Positions 1 through 5,631 of a stretch of DNA of 11,699 nt are shown one piece after another. Every line of letters begins with the position of its first letter. Positions within the stretch are counted from its first letter, which is position 1. Origin of the DNA: an uncultured Oscillospiraceae bacterium (GTDB lineage Bacteria > Bacillota > Clostridia > Oscillospirales > Acutalibacteraceae). The DNA is taken from positions 1 to 11,699 of the forward strand of contig USDZ01000041.1 of the NCBI GenBank assembly GCA_900553525.1, in the 5' to 3' direction. The notes under the pieces are model-generated. The model was not told the DNA's origin. It was given only the letters and a program-made list of their open reading frames with translations, and did no database searches. The position numbers and the translations under genes are program-made.

Positions 1-352
1 TCGTCACGACGAGCAAGCGGATTTTCCTTTCCTGCAGCGCGGCGATCATTTCTGGAATATCCGGATATAGTTGTGATCGAATCAGGCAGTCTCGATCATA
101 TATCCGTACAAAATCTTTTAGAAGGCGATCAATGAACGCGGGATCCGCCGGCTCTCCCACCGCTCGTTCAATCAGACGGCGGGCGCCGTTTCCAACATAA
201 CGCCGGTATTCCTCTAGAGAATGCAACGGCGATCCGTCCATATGCCCCAAACCCGCGCGGCGGAGAACCTCTTCCGTCGCATGAGCCAGATCGGCGAGGG
301 TATCCACCAGAGTTCCGTCCAAATCAAACGCCACGGTTTCCGGCTTCCTCAT
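1..352 (-). CDS. HAD-superfamily phosphatase, phosphoglycolate phosphatase-like (C-terminus off the left edge)
   Basis: Only the first 117 residues are present; the gene runs off the left edge. The N-terminus carries HAD motif I, DLDGT, at residues 10-14, with nucleophile Asp10 and acid/base Asp12. A helical cap follows, including YVGNGARR around residues 52-59, which resembles the VGNG segment of Gph-type phosphoglycolate phosphatases. The visible part ends at RLLVVT (112-117), the start of HAD motif II with Thr117. Family members hydrolyse small phosphate esters (2-phosphoglycolate, sugar phosphates, pyrophosphate) using Mg2+ in the cytoplasm; the true substrate cannot be read here. The ATG at 352 is chosen because a strong Shine-Dalgarno (360-367, GAAAGGAG on the sense strand) lies 7 nt upstream and motif I sits close behind. 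It begins 32 bp after the epimerase stop and is probably the last visible gene of the pot transcription unit. Superfamily certain; subfamily assignment moderate. Confidence 0.87.
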   Translation of the reverse strand, partial: MRKPETVAFDLDGTLVDTLADLAHATEEVLRRAGLGHMDGSPLHSLEEYRRYVGNGARRLIERAVGEPADPAFIDRLLKDFVRIYDRDCLIRSQLYPDIPEMIAALQERKIRLLVVT

Positions 353-384
353 CGCAGATCTCCTTTCAGACCAGCCTTTCTGCG

Positions 385-1272
385 TCACAGCATGGTCATG
401 GTAAAGTGTACGGTATATACCTCACCGGGCTGAAGAATCCGCATCCCTTGCTTGTGTTCGAACACATCGTCTTCCGTCACCTGGGTACCGGTGCCAGTCC
501 AGGGTTCCAGGCAAAGGAATGGCGCATCCTTGGCCACCGGGGTCCACAGGGCGAAGAAATCCATACCGGGAAAATCCATCTGTACTCCACGTCCCGATTT
601 TTCAGATACCAGCCGGACGCTTCTGGAACGCAGGCCGTCCATCACCAGCGCTTCCCCCCGAAACAGGACATGATTGAGATGAAGAAACCGGGAATCCGTT
701 ATTAACCGGTTGCGAACAGTATTGACAATCAAGGCCGAGGGCAATTCCACCTGGGGACAGTCAATCGTTTCCGGTCGCTCGAACTCCAACCGGTAATCCT
801 CGAAAGCTTCCCCCGCCGACAGCGGCACCCGAAAGGCCGGATGTCCGCCGACAGTGAAAGGCATAGGAACTTCGCCTGTATTTTCCACGATATACGTGGT
901 GGTCAACGCCCGGCCGTCCAGCGAATGCCGAACCCGGAAAATGAAATCGTAGGGATAGCCCTTACGGGTTTCCGCCGTGGCAGAAAGCCGGTAGGTGACG
1001 GACATTTCATCCACCGATTCGGTTTCGTAAGGCGTCTTTCTAGCCAGTCCATGCTGAGGCAAGACGACTTCTCCTTGGGAACAAGACGCCCGGCCTCCCC
1101 GCAGGGAACCGACAAAGGGAAACAAATGAGGGGCCCGTCCGCTCCAATAAGCGGGATCGCCGTTCCAAAGGTATTCCACGCCATCGGCGTCCGTGATCGA
1201 TTGCAGTTCCGCCCCAAAGGACGAGGCCGTCACGGTAAGCTGATCATTTTTTAAAGTGTGCAGTTCCGACAT
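385..1272 (-). CDS. Aldose 1-epimerase family protein (GalM/LacX-like)
   Basis: A complete 295-residue protein of the galactose-mutarotase fold, LacX-like branch, which interconverts the alpha and beta anomers of a free or phosphorylated hexose in the cytoplasm. Active-site residues expected for the family are visible: His74 in PQHGLAR, His144 in GGHPAF, and a putative catalytic-base glutamate, Glu256, in LCLEPWTG. The length fits the family (about 290-300). I start it at the ATG at 1272, not ten codons upstream, because the sense AAAGGAG at 1281-1287 lies exactly 8 nt before it. That Shine-Dalgarno overlaps the potD stop codon (1286-1288), so the gaps are 13 bp and translational coupling to potD is likely. 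No own promoter is visible. The sugar substrate is unknown. Its link to a polyamine transporter is positional only. Confidence 0.9.
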   Translation of the reverse strand: MSELHTLKNDQLTVTASSFGAELQSITDADGVEYLWNGDPAYWSGRAPHLFPFVGSLRGGRASCSQGEVVLPQHGLARKTPYETESVDEMSVTYRLSATAETRKGYPYDFIFRVRHSLDGRALTTTYIVENTGEVPMPFTVGGHPAFRVPLSAGEAFEDYRLEFERPETIDCPQVELPSALIVNTVRNRLITDSRFLHLNHVLFRGEALVMDGLRSRSVRLVSEKSGRGVQMDFPGMDFFALWTPVAKDAPFLCLEPWTGTGTQVTEDDVFEHKQGMRILQPGEVYTVHFTMTML

Positions 1273-1285
1273 GTCACCGTCTCCT

Positions 1286-2380
1286 TTACCTCTTGAGATC
1301 AAGCCACAGTTCGTCCATCAGTTTATTCGTCTCATCCGGCAGAGTCAAAAAGACTTCGGTTTTTTCCAGAACGCTTTCCGGTGGATAAAAAGCGGGATTT
1401 TCCCCTATCTCGGGATCGAGCTGGGCGCGTGCCTCGGTTTGTGGTGTGGAATAACCGATATATTCCGCATTGGCCTTGGCCACATCGGTACGGCAGAGGA
1501 AATTGATATAGGCCTCGGCCTCGGCCTTATGCTCGCTCCCCTTGAGAATACACATGGCGTCCACGAACAGGTTGGTTCCTTCCTCCGGCACAAAAAACGC
1601 GATATCGGTGTTGCCCTCTTCGGGATCCATCATGATTTTGCCGTCGCCCGCATAATAAGGGGCGATCCAGCCCTCTTCATTGATCATTTTATCGTAAACT
1701 TGATCCATCACGTACTGATTGAGAAGGGGCTTCTGCCGCACAAGTTCCTCATAAGCGGCCTGCCATTCGGCCTCGTTGGTGGTGTTCATGGAATACCCAA
1801 GTTTCTTGAGGGCGATCCCGAAGGCGTCCCTTGGATTGTCAAACATGAAAATCTTACCTTTATACTTGTCGCACCACAGCAGATCCCAGCCCAACTCCAG
1901 GTCGGCGGCATCCACTTTCTTGGTATTGTAGAAGATTCCCACCGTACCCCAGGTATAGGGAACGGAATACTCATTGGTGGGGTCGTAATCCGGATTCTTC
2001 AGAGAGGGATCGATATATTGGAAGTTGGGTACATTATCAAAATTAATTTTTTCGAGCAAACCTTCCTTGATCATCTTCCCCACCATATAATCGGAGGGAA
2101 ACACCACATCGTAATCCGCAGCCCCTGAACTGATGACCGCGTACATGCTTTCATTGTCGGTAAAGTTCTTGTAATTGACTTTAATCCCGGTTTCAAAGGT
2201 GAAGCGCTCGTTGACTCTGAAATCTTCGTCATCGATGTACTCGCCCCAATTAAAGACATTGAGGGTCACCCCAGTCAGAGGAGCCGCCGACTCCCCGTCT
2301 ACTCCGGCTGGGGACCCGCCGCACCCTGCAACGAGCAAGAGCATAGAAACCGCCAAAACCAAACATGCAACTTTTTTCAA
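1286..2380 (-). CDS. potD: Spermidine/putrescine ABC transporter substrate-binding lipoprotein PotD
   Basis: A 364-residue extracellular polyamine-binding protein that delivers substrate to PotBC. Residues 1-20 form a lipoprotein signal peptide (Lys2-Lys3, hydrophobic core, lipobox LVAGC), so Cys20 should be lipidated and anchor the protein to the outer face of the membrane. The mature part opens with LNVFNWGEYID (40-50), the PotD/PotF hallmark. By remembered alignment with E. coli PotD, Trp45, Glu47, Tyr48, Ser96, Tyr98, Asp274 and Tyr310 match ligand-contacting positions, whereas Asp168, Glu171, Trp229 and Trp255 of E. coli appear as Asn182, Asp185, Tyr243 and Phe272. The start is TTG at 2380, backed by AAGGGAG (2389-2395) at 8 nt spacing and by the signal peptide. 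It follows potC by 72 bp, the only loose junction among the pot genes. Whether spermidine, putrescine or both are bound is not decidable from sequence. Confidence 0.94.
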   Translation of the reverse strand: MKKVACLVLAVSMLLLVAGCGGSPAGVDGESAAPLTGVTLNVFNWGEYIDDEDFRVNERFTFETGIKVNYKNFTDNESMYAVISSGAADYDVVFPSDYMVGKMIKEGLLEKINFDNVPNFQYIDPSLKNPDYDPTNEYSVPYTWGTVGIFYNTKKVDAADLELGWDLLWCDKYKGKIFMFDNPRDAFGIALKKLGYSMNTTNEAEWQAAYEELVRQKPLLNQYVMDQVYDKMINEEGWIAPYYAGDGKIMMDPEEGNTDIAFFVPEEGTNLFVDAMCILKGSEHKAEAEAYINFLCRTDVAKANAEYIGYSTPQTEARAQLDPEIGENPAFYPPESVLEKTEVFLTLPDETNKLMDELWLDLKR

Positions 2381-2416
2381 CTACCTATCTCCCTTACAAT
2401 AAGATAATGAATATAA

Positions 2417-2435
2417 CCAGCCGAAAGCGGCGTGG
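2417..2435 (-). other. Small hairpin in the potC-potD intergenic gap
   Basis: Imperfect inverted repeat: CCA-GCCG, a 4-nt loop AAAG, then CGGC-(G)-TGG. It gives a 7-bp stem with one bulged base in the 72-bp gap between potC and potD. No T-run follows on the sense strand, so it is not an intrinsic terminator. Hairpins at this position can act as processing or mRNA-stability elements that raise the level of the binding protein over the permeases. That role is inference. Confidence 0.3.
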
Positions 2436-2452
2436 CAACGATAAAACCCGCA

Positions 2453-3253
2453 TCAGGCAGAGCGTTTTTTGGGCTGAAGCCGAACCTGCGCGACGTTGAC
2501 GAGAATCAGCAGCAACAGAATGGCTCCAAACATCAGAGTAGACAACGCATTGATTTCAGGCGTCACCCGCCGTTTCACCATTGCGTAAATCGTCACCGAC
2601 AGATTCTGCGCCTCGGAACCCGAGGTAAACAGGCTGATGACAAAATCATCCAAAGACATGGTAAAGGCCATGAGTGCCCCGGTGACAACCCCGGGCATGA
2701 TCTGCGGCATCACCACCCGCATGAAAGCCGGGAACGGATGGCAGCCCAGATCCAGCGCCGCCTCATAAAGATGATGATCGGTCTGCCGTAGCTTGGGCAT
2801 GACCTGCAGTACCACATAAGGGATGCAAAACGTGATATGCGAAATCAGCAGAGCTACCACACCGGTACTGATCACACCGCCGGTTACACGGGCCAGGAAC
2901 ACAAACAGCAGCATCAAGGAAATACCGGTGACGATTTCGGGATTCACCATGGGAATGTTGTTTACGGCCATGAATACCCGGCGAAGCCGGCTGTTCATTC
3001 CATGGATCCCCACCGCCGCCGCCGTACCGATCAGGGTGGCGGCCAAAGCCGAAACCAACGCGACCCAAATGGTCAGCCAAAGCGCAGAGAGAAGCTGCGT
3101 ATCCCTAAAAAGAGTTGCATACCACTCAAGAGAAAGCCCTGCAAAAACCGTCCGGCTACGGCTGGAATTAAAGGAAAAGACAATCAAGACTACTATCGGG
3201 GCATACAGAAAAATAAAAATTAAGGCATTGTAGATGCGAGAGAGGGTTTTCAC
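2453..3253 (-). CDS. potC: Spermidine/putrescine ABC transporter permease PotC
   Basis: A 266-residue inner-membrane permease subunit of the polyamine importer, of the usual PotC length. Hydrophobic segments near residues 8-28, 58-83, 100-121, 131-153, 190-207 and 238-257 fit the six-helix binding-protein-dependent permease fold. The cytoplasmic EAA loop that docks on the ATPase is at 164-188: EAALDLG, then a run ending in MPQIMPG, with Glu164, Gly170 and Gly188 as landmarks. The SLDDFVIS segment (200-207) is typical of PotC. The start is GTG at 3253, overlapping the potB TGA by 4 bp (GTGA), with sense AAGGGGGG (3262-3269) 8 nt upstream, so translation is coupled to potB. It pairs with PotB as the heterodimeric channel. 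Confidence 0.95.
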   Translation of the reverse strand: MKTLSRIYNALIFIFLYAPIVVLIVFSFNSSRSRTVFAGLSLEWYATLFRDTQLLSALWLTIWVALVSALAATLIGTAAAVGIHGMNSRLRRVFMAVNNIPMVNPEIVTGISLMLLFVFLARVTGGVISTGVVALLISHITFCIPYVVLQVMPKLRQTDHHLYEAALDLGCHPFPAFMRVVMPQIMPGVVTGALMAFTMSLDDFVISLFTSGSEAQNLSVTIYAMVKRRVTPEINALSTLMFGAILLLLILVNVAQVRLQPKKRSA

Positions 3254-4080
3254 AGCACCAGCCCCCCTTCCTCATCGTCCTTTTCGGCAAAGCTGGTCAT
3301 CGCCATACAGAGCAGAATCAGTACCATGAGCACAAGAGATAAAGCGGCACCCACATTGTAGTTGGCGCCCTGCCCGATAAACATGGTCTCGATTACATCA
3401 CCGATGAGCAGGACCTTGCTGCCGCCGAGAAGCTTGGTAATGACGAAAGTACTGACCGCTGGGACGAATACCATGGTGATACCGCTGAGAATGCCGGGCA
3501 CCGACAAGGGCAAAATCACCCGCAGCAGAACCTGAAATCCGTTCGAACCCAAATCCTGCGCGGCCTCGATGACCCGGCCGTCAATTTTGGTCATGACCGA
3601 ATAGAGAGGCAGCACCATAAAAGGCAGAAAATTGTATACCATGCCCAATACCACAGCGCCGTTGGTGTTGATCATGTGGATGGAATCCTCCGGTCCCAGC
3701 AAACCGATCAAACGGAAGAATTGATTGATCAGGCCGTTATCCTCCAACAACGTCATCCAAGCATAGGTACGCAGCAGAAAATTCATCCACATGGGCAGCA
3801 TGATGATCATGACCATGGTCTGCTGTACCCGTTCCCCCGACCGGGAGATGCTGTAAGCCAACGGATAGGCCAGAATCAGGCAGAGAACTGTTGCGATGGC
3901 TCCAAGGCCGATCGACAACCCAAAGGTGCCCGCGTAATCGAGAATGGCCGACAGATTGGATAGGGTAAAGTTTCCTTCTTTATCGGTAAAAGCAAACCAA
4001 AGCACAATCCCCAGAGGTACAATGGTGAAAAGAGTCATCCAAATACCGAAAGGCGCGGCGGCGGAACGGGTATGTTTCAT
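3250..4080 (-). CDS. potB: Spermidine/putrescine ABC transporter permease PotB
   Basis: A 276-residue inner-membrane permease, the second half of the polyamine channel. Hydrophobic segments lie near 11-31, 52-77, 86-109, 142-161, 190-212 and 246-264. LPMWMNFLLRTYAWMTLL (95-112) is a conserved PotB feature. The ATPase-docking EAA loop lies at 172-196: EAAQDLG, then PLSVPG, with Glu172, Gly178 and Gly196. The ATG at 4080 overlaps the potA stop as ATGA, with a GGGAG-type Shine-Dalgarno 5 nt upstream. The 4-bp overlaps on both sides mean potA, potB and potC are translated as a coupled block, which fits the fixed ratio of this complex. The C-terminal tail is acidic (EKDDEEGG) and shows no extra domain. 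Confidence 0.95.
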   Translation of the reverse strand: MKHTRSAAAPFGIWMTLFTIVPLGIVLWFAFTDKEGNFTLSNLSAILDYAGTFGLSIGLGAIATVLCLILAYPLAYSISRSGERVQQTMVMIIMLPMWMNFLLRTYAWMTLLEDNGLINQFFRLIGLLGPEDSIHMINTNGAVVLGMVYNFLPFMVLPLYSVMTKIDGRVIEAAQDLGSNGFQVLLRVILPLSVPGILSGITMVFVPAVSTFVITKLLGGSKVLLIGDVIETMFIGQGANYNVGAALSLVLMVLILLCMAMTSFAEKDDEEGGLVL

Positions 4081-5216
4081 TCCGTCTCCCCCCCGCTTTC
4101 CTCGGTCAAGTCAATCTCGGGATTGGCCATCTCCTCGAACTCCTCGGAATAGGAACTGTAGTCTCCAAACATTCCGGAATAGGCGGACTTTTTCATAATG
4201 TGGATATCTTCGGGATTCAGCACGATGCCGATCACCGAATCGATAGGATGGTAGTCCGTGGTCTGGATCATCCATTTAAAGCCTTTGAAATCCACAATGG
4301 TTTCAAAATGAACGCCCTTGAAAGTGACATTGGTCACGGTGCCGGTCAGATGCCCCTTATCCGGTGGCACAATATCCACATCCTCAGGACGAATCACCAC
4401 GTCCACCGGTTCCATGGGAGCAAACCCGGAGTCCACGCATCGGAATTTCCTCCCGAAAAATTCGACGAGATAGTCCTCATGCATAACGCCGTCTAGGATA
4501 TTGCTCTCGCCGATAAAATCCGCCACAAACGCGTTTTCCGGTTCGTTGTAAATATCTTGCGGAGTGCCGATCTGCTGGATGAGACCGTTGTCCATAACCA
4601 CCACGGTGTCGGACATGGACAGCGCTTCCTCCTGGTCATGCGTGACATAGATGAAGGTGATTCCCAGACTTTTCTGGATATTTTTGAGTTCGACCTGCAT
4701 ATCCTTGCGCAGCTTGAGATCCAGAGCCGCCAGAGGTTCATCGAGAAGCAGAACGCTGGGATTGTTCGCCAAAGCGCGGGCGATGGCCACCCGCTGCTGC
4801 TGTCCGCCGGATAGAGTATCGACCTTACGTTTTTCAAAACCGGTCAGGTTGACCAGCTTCAGCATACGCTCTACGTTTTCCCGGATCTCCGCATTTTTCT
4901 TGCGCTGCACCCGCATGCCGAAAGCTACGTTTTCATACACGTTGAGATGGGGAAACAGCGCATATCGCTGAAAAATCGTGTTAACCCGCCGCTTATAAGC
5001 GGGCAAAGAATTGATCCGGCGTCCGTCAAAAAAGACATCGCCGTGATCGGGTTGAACGAAGCCGCCGATGATACGCAGCGTCGTGGTCTTGCCACAGCCG
5101 GACGGCCCCAGCAAAGTCACGAATTCTCCGTTGCCGATGCTCAAATTAAGATGGTCGAGCACCGTTTCCCCGTCGAATGACACGGTAATGTCTTTTAATT
5201 CAATAATCGAATTCAT
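4077..5216 (-). CDS. potA: Spermidine/putrescine ABC transporter ATPase PotA
   Basis: A 379-residue cytoplasmic ATPase driving polyamine import. The ABC domain spans about 1-235: Walker A GPSGCGKTT (37-45), Q-loop Gln83 in FQRYALFPH, signature LSGGQQ (135-140), Walker B VLLLDE (155-160; Asp159, catalytic Glu160) and switch His193 in VTHDQEEA. A TOBE-type regulatory domain follows (about 275-355, with VVIRPEDVDI at 273-282), then a strongly acidic tail of about 25 residues (EEFEEMANPEIDLTEES-like) beyond the core family length. I start at the ATG at 5216: AAAGGGGG (5225-5232) is 8 nt upstream and MNSIIELKDITVSF matches where the ABC domain begins. The frame stays open upstream to a GTG at 5327, but that start has a Shine-Dalgarno only 2 nt away and the extra 37 residues resemble nothing in PotA. 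It is the first gene of the operon. Confidence 0.96.
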   Translation of the reverse strand: MNSIIELKDITVSFDGETVLDHLNLSIGNGEFVTLLGPSGCGKTTTLRIIGGFVQPDHGDVFFDGRRINSLPAYKRRVNTIFQRYALFPHLNVYENVAFGMRVQRKKNAEIRENVERMLKLVNLTGFEKRKVDTLSGGQQQRVAIARALANNPSVLLLDEPLAALDLKLRKDMQVELKNIQKSLGITFIYVTHDQEEALSMSDTVVVMDNGLIQQIGTPQDIYNEPENAFVADFIGESNILDGVMHEDYLVEFFGRKFRCVDSGFAPMEPVDVVIRPEDVDIVPPDKGHLTGTVTNVTFKGVHFETIVDFKGFKWMIQTTDYHPIDSVIGIVLNPEDIHIMKKSAYSGMFGDYSSYSEEFEEMANPEIDLTEESGGETE

Positions 5217-5350
5217 GTGTGCATCCCCCTTTGCGGTGTATACGATCCCGATCGGACCGTACAAAAAGTTTCCCGTTGACCCCCCGAAGGGGCCGGTCGG
5301 ACGAAAAACCGCGATACTTTGAGCCACGCCCTCCGCAAAGGGTTTTTCAC
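5213..5350 (-). CDS. Possible 45-codon upstream ORF in the potA leader
   Basis: A GTG at 5350 is preceded 6 nt upstream by a good Shine-Dalgarno, sense GGGAGG (5357-5362). It opens a reading frame of 45 codons whose TGA (5213-5215) overlaps the potA ATG (5214-5216) as ATGA, the same arrangement as the potA/potB junction. The peptide would begin MKNPLRRAWLKVSRFF and is rich in Arg, Ser and Gly. It matches nothing I recognise and has no membrane or signal features. The Shine-Dalgarno and start lie in a hairpin (5350-5379). It may be a translated regulatory leader ORF, or chance: the region is GC-rich and another frame is also open through it. Confidence is low that it encodes a stable protein. 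Confidence 0.3.
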   Translation of the reverse strand: MKNPLRRAWLKVSRFFVRPAPSGGQRETFCTVRSGSYTPQRGMHT

Positions 5351-5476
5351 AGCCGTCCTCCCATCGTGGGACGCGGCTGCGGCGCGGCCTGATATCGCTT
5401 TGACGAGCTAAGATGCATCCGCCTATGGGCGGAAAAGGATGTTGCCGAAAGAATACCCTCCTTTGCAGACAACATC
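5217..5476 (-). promoter_or_regulatory. Long structured 5' leader of the pot operon, class unrecognised
   Basis: About 260 nt lie between the predicted transcription start and the potA ATG. On the transcript, from the 5' end, I see four inverted repeats. Stem 1 is a 7-bp stem (5470-5476 with 5438-5444) enclosing a 25-nt loop that contains AAAGGAGGG. Stem 2 is CCGCC/GGCGG with a 4-nt loop (5419-5432). Stem 3 is the two-part stem at 5350-5379 listed separately. Stem 4 is GACC-GG-CCCC, loop TTC, GGGG-GGTC (5278-5298). A leader this long ahead of a transporter operon suggests post-transcriptional control, possibly by polyamine or another ligand. I compared it by eye with T-box, lysine, M-box, guanidine/ykkC and c-di-GMP-I consensus patterns and found no convincing match. 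The rest of the region holds the potA Shine-Dalgarno and a possible uORF. Confidence 0.5.
5350..5379 (-). promoter_or_regulatory. Hairpin sequestering the Shine-Dalgarno of the upstream ORF
   Basis: On the transcript, CAGCCG (5374-5379) pairs with CGGCTG (5350-5355), and the inner TCCCA (5367-5371) pairs with TGGGA (5359-5363) around a CGA triloop. A 2/3-nt internal loop separates them. The result is an 11-bp interrupted, GC-rich stem. The sense GGGAGG (5357-5362) lies in the 3' arm and internal loop, and the uORF GTG begins at the stem base (5350). Folding should therefore hide the ribosome-binding site. The pairing is seen directly; the regulatory role is inference. Confidence 0.5.
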
Positions 5477-5480
5477 TAAC

Positions 5481-5509
5481 AATATAGAGAGTTTATGATA
5501 AAAAGTCAA
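5481..5509 (-). promoter_or_regulatory. Predicted sigma-A promoter of the pot operon
   Basis: On the minus strand, TTGACT (5504-5509) and TATATT (5481-5486) are separated by exactly 17 bp. This is close to the housekeeping consensus, and the DNA just upstream is A/T-rich like an UP element. Transcription should start near 5474-5477, at the base of the first leader hairpin. Confidence 0.75.
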
Positions 5510-5631
5510 GATATTTTCGCATTTTCTTCAAAAAAATAGAGCTTACCCCTTTTTATATCCGGATACTGATCAACTTGCTCCATTATCCTTTGTTTTTCTC
5601 CGGTTTCCTGCAGCTCGATTTCGTCCTGTGT
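5510..5631. other. Intergenic gap between the patatin gene and the pot promoter
   Basis: These 122 bp hold the A/T-rich DNA upstream of the pot promoter. I see no ORF and no convincing intrinsic terminator. A T-run on the sense strand (plus-strand A-run near 5530-5536) is preceded only by a weak GAGC/GCTC pairing with a loop of about 35 nt. Read-through from the patatin unit into pot is therefore possible. Confidence 0.4.

Noticed and set aside
1256..2128. 290-codon plus-strand ORF antisense to potD
   Set aside because: It is the complement of a clear PotD gene, has no recognisable domain and shows His/Ile/Gly-skewed composition typical of a shadow frame.
5217..5327. N-terminally extended PotA starting at GTG 5327
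   Set aside because: Its Shine-Dalgarno is only 2 nt from the GTG, the extra 37 residues have no PotA-like character, and the ATG at 5216 has an ideal ribosome site.
5270..5345. T-box-like string in the potA leader (GAGGGCGTGG, then CGCGG, T-run, CGTCC)
   Set aside because: The T-box core requires contiguous AGGGTGGNACCGCG. Here nine or more bases interrupt it, no Stem I or specifier loop is recognisable, and the expected terminator hairpin is missing.
5217..5480. Known riboswitch classes (lysine, M-box, guanidine/ykkC, c-di-GMP-I) for the leader
   Set aside because: None of the conserved core strings of these classes could be located by eye. A covariance-model scan would decide.
5515..5580. 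Intrinsic terminator after the patatin gene
   Set aside because: The sense T-run is preceded only by a 4-bp GAGC/GCTC pairing over a very long loop, plus a loopless TATCC/GGATA palindrome. Neither makes a credible terminator.
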